Below are positions 12,490-23,434 of a stretch of 64,000 bases of DNA, piece by piece (within the stretch, counting starts at the first letter, position 1; the number at the start of each line of letters is the position of its first letter). The notes beneath the pieces are model-generated. The model made no database searches. It was not told where the DNA came from and saw nothing but the letters and a program-made list of their open reading frames with translations. The position numbers and the translations under genes were made by a program. Origin of the DNA: Rachycentron canadum (lineage: Eukaryota; Chordata; Actinopteri; Carangiformes; Rachycentridae); contig CM076661.1 in the NCBI GenBank assembly GCA_038496675.1, positions 10,952,520 through 11,016,519 of the forward strand, given 5' to 3'.

Positions 12490-13280
12490 TGTGCATGCAT
12501 GCATGTTGCTTGTGTGAAGACTTGCCGACTTGGCTTTGTCTACATTAAGGTTAGTCTTTGTGGCAAAGCAATGTGATGTCACTGAACCTGGAAAGGGGAA
12601 AAACAGCTAGTGAGAAAACCATCAACAAAGCCGCCAACAAAAGGCAGCTGCTCAAAGGGCTCTCAAAGCAGGAGCTTCAAGTGTTTTCTCACTCTGTTGC
12701 TACTGAGTAACTCTTCTGTGTCTGTTTAGGTTAGTAATGTAATGGATTTAATAAATAAATTATCAGGGAAAAAAAATAAGCATGATCTTTAAACTTGTTT
12801 CAAGGATAGGGCATGAGGCATTGTTAAGGAGCTCATTTCAAATTTGTATAAATATGACATTGCCTTCTGTACGAGGTTGGTTTGAGTAGGCCCATTAACC
12901 AAAACACTTCAAAGCCACTTAATTTTATTCCACTAAAAACACCACCCTTGATATCCGGCACTTGTACTGTCCTGCAGTTCAAGCCAACCTGACTGTACAT
13001 CCCTTGCTACTATTAAGACGATTTAATTTGCTATTCCTGTCCATCTATTTTACAGAGCCATACTGTGATACAGCAGAGGTGCTGAGGGGCTAATGTCGCT
13101 GTCAATCCACCAACCCCTCAGCTACAATCTCATGGCTTAATTTCCACACAGATCTAAGTACCCTTGAGCATCAAGAGGTCTCATTCATACTCTTGAATCA
13201 AAATTGCCCCAAACTCAACACTTTGGTTATAAGCAATGTTGCACTTTGAACAATTTTAGCAGGTGTGCCTACATTTTGGT
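12490..13280. other. Non-coding sequence with a short GCAT repeat
   Basis: tgcatgcatgcatg at 12493-12506 is a short self-complementary tetranucleotide run. The remainder is unique DNA without recognisable genes. Confidence 0.5.
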
Positions 13281-13289
13281 TCATGAACT

Positions 13290-13480
13290 TTCAGGTAAAA
13301 GGCGAGCTACACACCAAGCCAATCCAGCATTTCATTAATATGTTTAATATAAATGTATGTCGAGCATTTCATTTGCAGCTTTTAGGTAGTTAGGCTATAT
13401 CTCCTGGTGCTCTCATAAGATATATTAAGACTAGTAATTAATAAACTTGATAATCTGAAATTGACTAATAATTTGGTGCT
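13290..13480. promoter_or_regulatory. AT-rich TAAT/FOX-motif cluster
   Basis: Contains catttcattaatatg, tttaatataaatg, ctagtaattaataaac and gactaataattt within 190 bp. These are homeodomain cores and a FOX-like aataaac. AT-richness alone could produce such words, so the regulatory reading is weak. Confidence 0.22.
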
Positions 13481-13484
13481 GGAG

Positions 13485-15025
13485 GACATCCTTGCAGTAT
13501 GGTCCCATAGGGATCCCATTAAAAGTCCTCCTGACTAAAATCTATAGTTGCACAGTTGTGCTGTATGATTCAGCCAAGTTGCCCTTGCAACAATATTGAA
13601 ATCCACTTTCAAATGACTTTGAAATTAATAATTTACATTAAGTTTATAGACCTCGTGGTACATCACAATAAGTGCTTCTACATGAATGATAGTGCGTCCC
13701 AGAATGTTTACAAAGAGAATTGCACTGGGAGCATCTGTCACCGGGTGTCACTAGTTTGAAGAGAAAATGTGAGTGTTTGACACATGCTATTACTGTTTTG
13801 TTGTCCCATTTTCAGATACGGTCTGGGAGAGGACAGGTCCATGTTCATGTTCTTTACTCAGAGTTAGTATTCTTAGGATGAATTAAAGTGTGATAATAAT
13901 CACACTTTACTCAATAATACTGTGAATCAAAGGGAGTGGTGCCCATTCTTAATGATGCTGATGATGGTACACTCTTTTAAATAAAGTTATTACTGCTGGA
14001 CTCTTTTATAACATGCGGCAGAAATGTCAGCGTCACCTCAAACAGGCTCAGCCAAACCGCCCAAACATGGTGAGATTGGATGTGAAATCAGTGCAAGGGT
14101 CACTGACAAAAGAAATTGGGTTTTATGCAGAACGTGCCTCAATACACAACACTCCCAAACCAAAGGTAAAAGCAAAGCCCTTACCGGCTATTTTCAACCC
14201 ATCATTATTTCTCATAAATCCCAAACTAGCCAAGACCAGTGCCTTTGACAGCATGACTGATGAGTTTGCCGTCGTGAATGTCAAGAGAAATGGTCTCCTG
14301 CACCTTATCTCCCCTATTTCTCATTGTGAGTGAGACTTGGGGTTTTTATGGAGAAAAGCCACAGCCGTTGTGATGAGCATTACCCGGTGATAATGAAGGG
14401 CACGCTGCTGTACTGTCAGCCTGTACAGACAGACAGGCAAGGGAAACAGACAGGGACCTGCCGGCTGCTGAGAGACGTTGTCCATTCAAGCATTTATGTG
14501 CCCTTATGTCTTTATCTGGAGACCAGGATAAATGAGCATATTTATATATTTACACTATGTCAGTGCTGTGATTGCCTTATCTACTCCTGCCTTCATTCAT
14601 GGAGAGAAATGTCAAGAGGTAATCAAGTCAAATGTGCCTTTTGTCAGTTCTATTCATGGATCTCAAATTGTATATTGAAAACATTTGAGTGATGGGTCTG
14701 TAAATTCCTCCTTTCTGATATATTTGATTTAACTGGAGATGTTTCCATACTGTTTGATTATTCATATGATCCACCTTAAGGCCACACATAGCTCCATACA
14801 TAATGGGAAAAAATAGAAACCATACATACTTAATGTTTAGTTTTCCACTCAGTCTTACAATTACTGTCGATTTGAAATTTAACCAAACCTCTAAAGTGAA
14901 GTATAGTTTTTTTTTTCTTTTTTTCTCCCCAGCACGGCTTATTATTATGTTTTTAAAAACACAAAAAATCCCTCTGGTTTGATCAGCAGCTTTTAAGTCT
15001 CTGAGGTAAGCCACATATCCCACAT
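13485..15025. other. Non-coding unique sequence
   Basis: Open frames at 14013-14333, 14024-14248 and 14330-14692 overlap in different frames and show no recognisable domain. A minus-strand frame of 151 codons runs into the poly-T at 15.03 kb and encodes poly-K, an artefact. Confidence 0.5.
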
Positions 15026-15030
15026 CCCCG

Positions 15031-15054
15031 TTTTTTTTTTTTTTTTTTTTTTTT
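15031..15054. repeat. 24-nt poly-T run
   Basis: Uninterrupted T homopolymer preceded by ccccg. It could be the poly-A end of a minus-strand retroelement, but no element body is recognisable next to it. Confidence 0.9.
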
Positions 15055-15290
15055 AGTGATCCTGCCTGTAACTTGGCATGCAAACCTGCTAGTACAGATG
15101 AAGGATAATGAGGTCCAACCCAGGTCTGAGCAGTGACTGTTAGGCAGGAAGCTGCATATTAATAATATCTTTAATATGCATTTATTACCTCTTTTCCATC
15201 CAAACATTGTCTGTAGAGACCTGACACCTTTCCTTAGAGATGAGTCTCAGATACACCCTGTTATGTGGCATTTTGGCCAGATCACCCTCC
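15055..15290. other. Non-coding unique sequence
   Basis: No recognisable feature between the poly-T run and the following pyrimidine tract. Confidence 0.5.
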
Positions 15291-15295
15291 ATGCA

Positions 15296-15440
15296 GGTCC
15301 CCCCTCTCTTTCTCTATTTTTATTTCCACTGCCTCTTATCTCTCTTCAAATTTTCCTCACTCTCACTCCTTTCTCGCTGTTTACTTGCCTTTTCTCCTCC
15401 CCCTTGTATTTTCTCTATCTCTTCATCCAACCTTTCTCTG
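15296..15440. repeat. Pyrimidine-rich tract
   Basis: About 145 bp dominated by C and T on the plus strand. It accounts for the leucine/serine/phenylalanine-rich open frames across it. Confidence 0.75.
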
Positions 15441-15444
15441 AAGT

Positions 15445-15700
15445 TTTACACTCTTTGTGTCATTGCATGTCCTCTGGTTACACAGATACAAATCAGGGTT
15501 AAAACATTTGTTTACTGTGAGGAAGGGAAGAAAGAAACAGCGATGTGCTAAATGTCAAGGATGATGAGGTGGGTCAGGGCTGGCAGTGCTGTTGCGATTA
15601 TGGCTGTCTTTGCACAGCATCATCACAAACTCTGACAACTGCGAATCGACTGCACAATTTATGCTCGGGAGGGCTAAGTCTCCCAGTTCCGCTGTTTCAC
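15445..15700. other. Non-coding unique sequence
   Basis: Ordinary unique DNA; nothing recognised. Confidence 0.5.
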
Positions 15701-15704
15701 TAAG

Positions 15705-16340
15705 AAATTAAATTCACATGTTATCTTTGAGAACATCCTTCTTCTTTTCCCTCCAATATCAGTCCCAGGAGTAAAGAAATGTGTGGTGTCAAACTGCACT
15801 GTTCAAACCAAAGAATAATGGATTCTGGCATAAGGAATCATTTCAGTCTTTCTGGGCAAAGGTACTCTTATCTTCTTGCGCTTGTTGATGTCTGCTGCCT
15901 TCAATAGTTAACCAGATGTATAGGTACTAACAGGCATGAAAAATACATAAGAAAAGTTTGATATCATTTTTTAATGACTTTTAACCACAGAAAACGAAGC
16001 AGGTTGTCAACTATTTGTCCACCGATATGACAAGTTTGAATGTGCTCACGCCTACACCCCCCGCCTGTATGTTTACTGAGTGCCTTGTGTATGAGCTATA
16101 TGATTCTTTCATGAGCTGTGTGGTGGCTGGCCTTTCATAGGCGTGCTCTCATTGAACACTTAATCAATACCTGTCATCTTGAACTCATCCTCTAAAGTGG
16201 GCCCTGGTTCTTTGTCTGCCCCATAATCCATTTCTATACAGCTATTTGAATTTGTATTACACACTGAGAGGACTTTCTTCATTATCAGACGACTTAACAG
16301 ATTGTTGAAGGGTCCTCAGTATGTATTTTCATAAGCACAA
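15705..16340. promoter_or_regulatory. Enhancer-like unique stretch
   Basis: More than 600 bp of balanced, non-repetitive DNA with stops in all frames and words such as gaaattaaattc, ccataatccattt and cttaatcaatac. The texture suggests conserved non-coding sequence; this is inference. Confidence 0.22.
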
Positions 16341-16344
16341 GACC

Positions 16345-16680
16345 AGATTTATAAAAATCTATACAAGAGGCTGAGGACCTGGGGCACTGTGGCAAGCAGG
16401 GTGAACCAGGAACGTGTGGAGAATTTTAGATACGGTGGCTGGCAATTTCATTGTCCCGGATTGTTTTGTTAAAGCTGGTTTTATTGCTGTTGCTCAGCTC
16501 TTCTGTCTTTCTATTTGCTTTGGGTTTAAGGAGTCGCCAAAGGTAATTTATAGTATCCCACCCCCCCCCCACCCCAGGAGAGTATTTGATAAGGCACTTC
16601 TAAAGCTGCCCGACTACAGGCTCAAAAAGGGGGAGACTTTGGATTCCACACGAGTACGGTTTCTAAATCAACGGCAGCTT
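16345..16680. other. Non-coding sequence with a C tract
   Basis: A C-rich run, ccca then ten C, lies at 16557-16570. A 95-codon open frame (16414-16701) crosses it; it has no recognised domain and the tract makes its frame unreliable. Confidence 0.5.
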
Positions 16681-16681
16681 C

Positions 16682-16802
16682 TTGAGATTGCACTTTTGTG
16701 AGTGTATCTGTGGTAAAGACTGATAGTACTCTGGGTGCAACGTTAGTGCAATTGTAGTTTGTGAGTTTATCTGAAGTAAACATTGATAGTATTGGAGGAA
16801 CA
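16682..16802. repeat. Diverged two-copy 63-bp tandem duplication
   Basis: Unit 1, starting about 16698, begins gtgagtgtatctg and contains gactgatagtact. Unit 2, starting about 16761, begins gtgagtttatctg and contains cattgatagtatt. The offset is 63 bp and similarity extends some way upstream of both starts. On the minus strand the same duplication appears as repeated peptide words. An old local duplication is the simplest reading. Confidence 0.75.
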
Positions 16803-16804
16803 AA

Positions 16805-17020
16805 GACACTATGCATTTAAGTGTTTTTTGTTTTGTTTTTTTCCTTTACTCAACTTCTGCATTCCAGTCCTGCAGCTCAGCCTTCTTAGAAACAAGTGTG
16901 CAGTGATCCATGCTCTCAACACAGTTAAGAAAATAGTTTTTGAAAATTGGACCTTGAAGAATTCAGAGTGGGTGAGTAATTGGAGGTCAATAGAAAGCAA
17001 TGCTCCACGACAGAGCTGAA
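16805..17020. other. Non-coding unique sequence
   Basis: Open frames on both strands (78 and 94 codons) overlap and have no domain. Nothing further is recognised. Confidence 0.5.
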
Positions 17021-17025
17021 CCCGC

Positions 17026-17082
17026 AGAGGGAGAGCGAGTGAGATAGAGAGACAGGGAGTGAAAGAGAGAGAGAGGAGCCAG
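17026..17082. repeat. Purine-rich (GA)n tract
   Basis: Imperfect GA repeat (gagcgagtgagatagagaga and similar), flanked on the right by unique DNA. Confidence 0.8.
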
Positions 17083-17089
17083 CAGAGTG

Positions 17090-17480
17090 TCAATCAGCCA
17101 GCGTTTTGCCCGCATTGCCCCTTAATTTAATCACTGTTTAATTACTGCTGTCCCCTGAGGGGTGCTCTGCTAGGTTCAGTTACTGAGCTGTTCCTCTTCC
17201 TCTGCCTCTGTCTCTGGGTGCGTATTTAGCCCTTGGACACTCTCTAAAGCAGGCTGTTCTCTCAGAAGCCTCAGCAGTATTTCAACCTTACCTCTGGGCC
17301 CCTAGCACAAATCTGCTGATGATAATGTCAAGGGCAAGCGTATATGCATATGTGTGATGGAAGCTGCCTGTAGGAGGAGAGACATCACAAACACACAACT
17401 TTTTCCAGCAGAGCAAGGGCAGAAAAAGCTGGGAATGTCTTGAAGGATCTAACTACCCACCCACTGTCCGCTCCTATAGG
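17090..17480. promoter_or_regulatory. Enhancer-like unique island
   Basis: Just after the GA tract come ccttaatttaatcac and gtttaattactg at about 17120-17150, then simple-repeat-free DNA. Homeodomain-type cores spaced about 15 bp apart suggest a regulatory element. No comparative evidence is available. Confidence 0.28.
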
Positions 17481-17484
17481 AGCA

Positions 17485-18005
17485 ACCCCTTCCCCATTTA
17501 AGTGTCTACACACAGGGATGGATGTAATGTGAAATCCAAGCTGTGCAACTCATCATTAAAAATCACTGCTGGAAGGGATGGTCAGGTTTACATAAGAGCT
17601 CCCTGGCACTGTGTAATGTGCACTGCCGTATCTGTGGCCAAACACAGTGCACATGTTGTGGTTTCTCTGGATTACCAGCAGCCCACCACCGCAGATCCTA
17701 CACAGGGGCCGCGTCGGGGGAATAACTCACATTTAGCTCTTAAGCTACAGCGATCAATATAAATTTAGCATGGTAATGATCAGGTGCAGGGGGTGTAAGT
17801 CTCCTGTGCCTCTCTCTCTCTTTTCCTGGTACATGCCATGGCACACCAGCTCCCAGAGGCCTCTGGGTAACACAGCTAAGGCTCTGCTCTGCACGTCAAA
17901 CCTTAACTGAGGATTACAGCGGGAAAACAAACAAGCCTGTCTCAGAGTCTTAGGGACATAGGCAAAGGCAATAGCGTGTGTTGGTAATGAAGCCAGTGAC
18001 GGCAA
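17485..18005. other. Non-coding unique sequence
   Basis: Overlapping open frames of 86, 60 and (minus strand) 102 codons occupy this GC-richer stretch, but none has a recognisable domain or splice context. Confidence 0.5.
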
Positions 18006-18012
18006 ACACTTA

Positions 18013-18040
18013 CGCACACACAAACACACACACACACACC
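18013..18040. repeat. (CA)n microsatellite
   Basis: Imperfect CA dinucleotide run beginning cgcacacaca. Confidence 0.9.
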
Positions 18041-18044
18041 TCAA

Positions 18045-18635
18045 CTGCCCACAACCCTCCATGTTCCCCTTCCTGGAGCAGCAGAGGTATTTTAGACTGT
18101 GTTAAGGGTATAATGGGACAAATAGAGATGATGTGATGAGGGATGTGTGAATGTATGTGTGTGAGAGAGAGACTGACTGATAGATGAGATGCTGTCTCTC
18201 AGGAGAGTGTCCGTGATGATGACTATCGTCAGGGGAGGAGAGTTGAGACAGTTGTGGCTCCTGGGTATTCAGATTGGAGTGTTGACAGGTTTATTATTGA
18301 AGTTTGTTTTTTTCTTTCTTTCTTTCACTGGACGGATAGTGTCAGGGTGTGATAGTCACTTTCTTCTTCTGTAGTTTCCTTCTTGACAAACAAGTCCGCT
18401 GTTTCTACACCAGCTGGTCTCTTGGCACTCGGCAACCATTTCAAGACATCCGGAGGAGGCTCACTGAGACAACAGGAATGGTAGACGAATTAAACGGCAT
18501 AACTCTTAATGTTTTGCAGTCTGTCTTTACAGTAGAAGTTCAGAAGTACATCATTTTACACTGTGAGTTGCTGTATTAGTGCCAAAACCGAATCCAAATT
18601 TTCCAGAGGACGGTGCCAAATGTAATCCCTTCAGC
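18045..18635. other. Non-coding unique sequence with a short TTTC run
   Basis: ttctttctttctttc lies at about 18311-18327. No gene is recognised. Confidence 0.5.
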
Positions 18636-18639
18636 TGGC

Positions 18640-18960
18640 TGGCTGGCCTCGTTTGTGTCAAGCAGGATGCCTAGCCAGAGTACCACGGCCTGTAATGCAA
18701 TTGACGACCTGCTGCCTCTGACATTAATAAAGATGGAACATGTACAGGAAATTAAACTCTCACTTTCCTATTGTAATGAGATCTTATCCATCATGATACT
18801 GTTTACCTCACAGTCAGATAAAATGATCAAATTGAAGCTCAATGAGGGCTTCACGCAATGCCATCGCTGTAACCTGCTGGCATTAGTCTTCTAAATGGAT
18901 GGAAAAGTGAATGGGATTTAAATAAAGACTCTATATGTTAATGGGAAGGGTTCAGCTCCC
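18640..18960. promoter_or_regulatory. Enhancer-like unique island
   Basis: Balanced unique DNA with acattaataaag, ggaaattaaactc, attgtaatgag and ggatttaaataaag, and no simple repeat. A 93-codon frame (18613-18894) covers part of it without a recognisable domain. Candidate conserved non-coding element by texture only. Confidence 0.28.
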
Positions 18961-18964
18961 CTGG

Positions 18965-20650
18965 TGATCCACTTTCTACAGAGACAGGGGAGAAGAGGTG
19001 GGGGAGCATGGAGCCGATGCTGAAGATGAATGTCAGGAGAGTTGTTGTGTTTTACACATTTCTAATCTCCTTCTCCTTGCTTTAAGTACGATGCAAGTGA
19101 AAATGTTGATCTCAGTGAGCATCTGTGGGATCTTGGTGTCCTGGTTGTCCACAAGAGGGAAGTAGCTAGCTACAGAGGGGCCACAGGTTCATAATCACAC
19201 TGGAGAGATGTGAGATATATCTATAACTAAAAGTTATTGTCCTTTTGCTTTATTTTAATAGACTAGATTTTTTTTCCCATTACATGAGCCTATGATCTTT
19301 GATATAGAAGATGGAGAAAGTACTGTGGACAAGAAGATGAGGCAATGCAAATTTAATAGGTTTATAGGTAATAAGAGGGCACTGATCAAAGGTTCACAAT
19401 ACTCAAAAGCATCTAGGTTGCACTCAGGAGAGGGACCAAGTGCTCTCCAGCCAGGCTGAGTAAATTGCCAGATCAGCTAATCAGAATTCAACTGGAAGGT
19501 GTAAGTTAGTGGAGACTAATTGAAGGCAGATTTAAGGGGTATCCATCTGGATATGGCAATGCTCTCTCCTGCTCCTTAGTAATTTCTGGTGAATATTAAT
19601 AATGTTTTTTATATAATTGTGCATGTGTGGAGTGGGGAGGGGATAAGGGTTCTCCAAATGAAGCCCCTAAAAAGCCTCAAATGTACGGGGTGAAATTACT
19701 CAGAGGATATCTCAAGCAGACTCTATTTACTTGCCCTCGTTGGTTCTCTTGAGCATGGGGAGGGAGATGGTGGAGGAGCTGCGCATATATGAAAAGCAGC
19801 ACATGCGGGATGTTATCAGCACCTGCTCAACATGGCTATATGAGCCAATTAAACAAGTATGGGTGTATGTTGTCCTCCTCTACACAATTAGAATCACAAT
19901 TCCCGACTGTGTGGTCCTGCTTGACCTGGCTCATGTTAAGATTGAATATTCCCTGGAAAAAGGTTCTGTTAATGAAGAGTATTGAGCTTCAGCCTGATCA
20001 AGAAGTAGGCCAGGATGGATGCACCTGCAGATTGATGAAGTTGTGAAGATGAGAGCAGATTGAATTTGCATAACACACACAACAAGAATTAATGGTATTA
20101 TATATGTAATGTAGTTCACGTAAATGAAGCAGAAACAAATCAAGTCCTGCCTGTAGAATGTCTACGGCAATATACACTAAATGAACAAAGCATTCACATT
20201 ACACTTCTTCAAGAAAGAAGTCAAACAAGGCTTTCCTAGCCTTTTTCTACTGTTTAAGTCATAAAGCTGTTTTTCTTCACATGGTCTTCACACGATCCAT
20301 GTTTTCAGTTTCCATGGATTCAATTCTGTGACCTTACGACATCATTCCTTCCTTGTGCTTTATGGCGGATCCCGATCTGTCAGTGAAAACGTGGGGGCAA
20401 AGAACATCGTCAATATGGTATTCACAACTGCTGTTATTTCCCCCAGGACCTGGAATCACACATTTGAAACAATCCTCTAGGGACATATTTGGACAATGGA
20501 CCAATGCAAACTGCTGGTAAGTCAAACCCCAGTGTCACACTTTTTTTTTTTTTATCACACTTTTAAAAGCCTTTAAAAAGATAAAGATAAAGACAGAGAA
20601 AGTGTTAGATAATGCAGAAACCATAAAAATTGTCACAATCAAACATATAG
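18965..20650. other. Non-coding unique sequence
   Basis: No gene recognised. tggtgaatattaataatg at about 19588-19605 and tatgagccaattaaac at about 19839-19854 are enhancer-like words. An 84-codon and an 85-codon frame overlap at 19731-20046 without domains. A T run lies at about 20541-20553. Confidence 0.45.
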
Positions 20651-20654
20651 ACAT

Positions 20655-20673
20655 ATTATATATATATATATAT
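20655..20673. repeat. Short (TA)n microsatellite
   Basis: About eight TA units ending in tatgaggg. Confidence 0.9.
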
Positions 20674-20674
20674 G

Positions 20675-21950
20675 AGGGCTTGGTCATCAGAAAGGCCTTA
20701 AATCTGCTTGAATATTTAGCAAAAATAATAAATCCAAACAGATGTCATCATGGTGATTCATTTTAAGGTGTGATTACTGTCATAGATGTCAGTGATGACA
20801 AGCAGCAAGGAAGAGTGTTTTATCAGTCCCCAGTGCATGACAACCATAACCCTGTTTTACAACCCAACTTTCTCTTACTCCACAAGGAGAAAGTTTCATT
20901 TTGCTACCTTGGTTAACTGTTGTAGGATAGAATAATGGGGGGAAAAAATGCACTTGGACGACAGGTATCTGAATTCAAACACACCCCACAGCTAGATGCA
21001 GATTGCCTGTGGAGACTGCTGTTTGTGCAAAATAATAGTGTATCTAGAAATACTGGCCCAGGGACAGTCCATGGACCTTCAGATGAGATGTGCATTTGAG
21101 AAGAAATGATACAACAGTGAGGAAGCGATTGCCATAATGATAGATCTCTAACCAGACATTTTTCATAAATTGAAACTTGGATTTATGCCTGAAAAAAAAA
21201 ATCAAGAATGGATATAGCAACGCACAACACAATTTAAAGAAAATGTTTTTGTATCAAATTGCTGCATCGTGAATGCTGGGGACACTTTAAGGTAATTCAT
21301 GAAAGTTTAAAAAATGTTGTTGACAGACCAGAGAAAGTTTGAGCAAGTTTCATCTGCCATGTCGTAAATGATTTTTTTTGATTGATGGGTTAACATTTGA
21401 CATAATGCACTGCTGAAGCATGGATAGATGGAACACCTTTTACATATATATTTAACATTTTTGGTACATCAAGGCTCTCTTTCAATACTATTTTCTTCTG
21501 GTATGCAAAATGGAAGGTCTAACCTGAGGGTATATGTACAATATGATTAGAATGGGAAGTCATTCCCCTTCCTTCCTCACGGCCACTGTGATAAAAATAT
21601 TAGAAAGTGATTAGGGGGGAAGAAAAAGCTTTGGTTCATTTATATTTTATACCATATGAAAAAGTAATCTGACCTATAGACACTGGCTCATACTGGATAT
21701 GAAAGTAAGGAAGCCTACATCTGTATAAGACTGCTTAATTTCAATGGAATTACTGCATTATTTACATCATTAAAAACCAGGACCACTGTATAACCTATAT
21801 TCAGGGGACAAATGCATTAATGCCAGGTTGGAGATGAAAATAAGGTGACAGCCACATGAGTACTTCCCAAAGAGACATCTTAAATCAGTCTGATCAGTCT
21901 AGCATAATGTGATGGTTATTACATTTAGGCTGTATATATGGATATCTGTC
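20675..21950. other. Non-coding AT-rich sequence
   Basis: Ordinary AT-rich unique DNA with isolated short open frames and an A run near 21192-21200. Nothing recognised. Confidence 0.5.
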
Positions 21951-21957
21951 AGCGAAT

Positions 21958-22005
21958 ACGGCATGCCGTTAGTGTGGGATTACATTAAATATAGTCTAGA
22001 CTATA
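21958..22005. repeat. Two perfect palindromes 20 bp apart
   Basis: acggcatgccgt at 21958-21969 (12 bp) and tatagtctagactata at 21990-22005 (16 bp) are each exactly self-complementary. Their role is unknown: possible dimer-factor sites, a transposon footprint or chance. Confidence 0.7.
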
Positions 22006-22214
22006 GGTCAGAGAGTTTGACATCAGAAAGACATTGGTTGAACTCCATACAATATTAGTGTTGAGAGGTGTCAGTTTCAGTTTTCACTACACTGCCCTTG
22101 TGGTTGATAAATGTTTTTGCAAACACTTCTTTCAGGCAATTATGAGAAAGTCAATATCTACACTTAGCAATTATGTCATCAACGATTTGGCTATTTGATT
22201 TTTTTTATTTTTAA

Positions 22215-22675
22215 AACAGCACAAACACTACACTGGAATTTTATCACTCTTTAAGTTGATATTGCAAACCTGTTATCAAACAGTTGCCTCCCAGAAGATA
22301 CAGAGCATTACCATTCACATGAGATCCTGTTTCTGGCCATCTGGAGAATCTAAGTCCAATATTCCCCCTCCTTTTAGCTCTAGTTTTCATCTCTACCAAC
22401 CCCTGTGGGAAATATCTGGCTCTTTAGCTGCTGAACGCTCCACTATGTTCGCCAGCTAGAAGCCAATGTTGCTGTAAGGAGCTGTGTAGGTAGTGCACAG
22501 TTGGGTTTGGAAGGTCACAACAAACAGCTGCCTGCTGTGCCAAAAAGTAACACAGAGGAGGACAGTTAAAAAGGACCAAAACAATGAGCTATAAGATGCT
22601 AAATTGTTCTCTAGAGCTCAGGGACCTGTAAAATGACTTCTTCAATTATGTAATTATAGCACTTTTAAGCATTTA
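22215..22675 (+). mobile_element. Interspersed fish-type repeat (family unnamed)
   Basis: The central wording, including tctggctctttagctgct, cgctccactatgttcgcc and aacctgttatcaaacag, matches a high-copy repeat I recall from percomorph fish sequence. It runs to about tataattatagcactttt near 22670. No coding capacity, clear terminal repeat or poly-A tail is visible, so it is a decayed or non-autonomous element. Family assignment needs a repeat library; a 67-codon frame inside it is incidental. Confidence 0.6.
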
Positions 22676-22679
22676 TTTG

Positions 22680-22950
22680 CATTCCTATTTTTCATACCAC
22701 AGCATACACAGTGTAACACTTATTACTGCAAATCAATTCAGCTTTAACAAACAGTATGGTGCTGTTTTTATGTGACATACTATAATAGGGTTCACTATTC
22801 TGGTTTAGTTTTGCTACCTGCATACACATTCTGCCTTGTATCACCAAACCAAGGTGAAGCAGGATACTGACATGCATTAACTTTGACCCTGCCCAAACAT
22901 TTACATTCACAAAACACAAACCATGTCTGTTGATGCCCCCATAAACATGA
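22680..22950. other. Non-coding unique sequence
   Basis: Minus-strand open frames of 141 and 85 codons run through here into the CpG-bearing patch. They are histidine/threonine-rich and have no domain. Confidence 0.5.
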
Positions 22951-22954
22951 CACA

Positions 22955-23050
22955 TATGTGACGTGCCTGTCATACACGCGCCGTGTCCCTGGCGCCGTGT
23001 CACTGTGACCGCGTGTGACATTGTGACAGGGCTTGTGCGCCTTTGTGTAC
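22955..23050. repeat. CpG-bearing patch with a 14-bp tandem and GTGAC words
   Basis: gcgccgtgtccctg (22978-22991) is followed directly by gcgccgtgtcactg (22992-23005), with one mismatch. GTGAC/GTCAC words occur about five times in 80 bp, including tgtgacgtg and ctgtgaccgcgtgtgac. The patch is clearly richer in CpG than its surroundings. Repeated half-sites could bind nuclear-receptor or CREB/T-box-like factors; this is inference. Confidence 0.55.
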
Positions 23051-23099
23051 ATGTATGCATAGGGATTGGGGGGGTTGCATTTTTGGGTTTGTGATGAGT

Positions 23100-23430
23100 G
23101 TGACTGCGTGGGCGCATTTATGCTGCCTCACTTTGACAGCGTTGGTCCGGCTCCATCTTGCAGGTCAGCTGGGGTTTAATTGTCAGCCTTAAATATTCAT
23201 GGGCACATTGAGTAGATAAATGAAGGTATAAGCACACTGTAAAATTTTCAATAGGTCAGGTGTCACTGACTTCACCGGATACAATTTACTGTATGGTTCG
23301 ACATTCGCTGTAATGCCAATTAATATGTTAAGAGCATGAAAAGAAACCCTAATGGCATTTTCCATTTATGCATTATGAAGTAATCCACAACGAGATGGAT
23401 ACCGGTAAGAGTAAAGGTGCACTGCAATAA
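23100..23430. promoter_or_regulatory. Enhancer-like unique island
   Basis: Simple-repeat-free DNA with gtttaattgtcagc, gccaattaatatg, catttatgcattatg and taaatattcatggg. The motif mix (homeodomain, POU-like atttatgcat) is typical of developmental enhancers; conservation is untested. Confidence 0.32.
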
Positions 23431-23434
23431 AATG

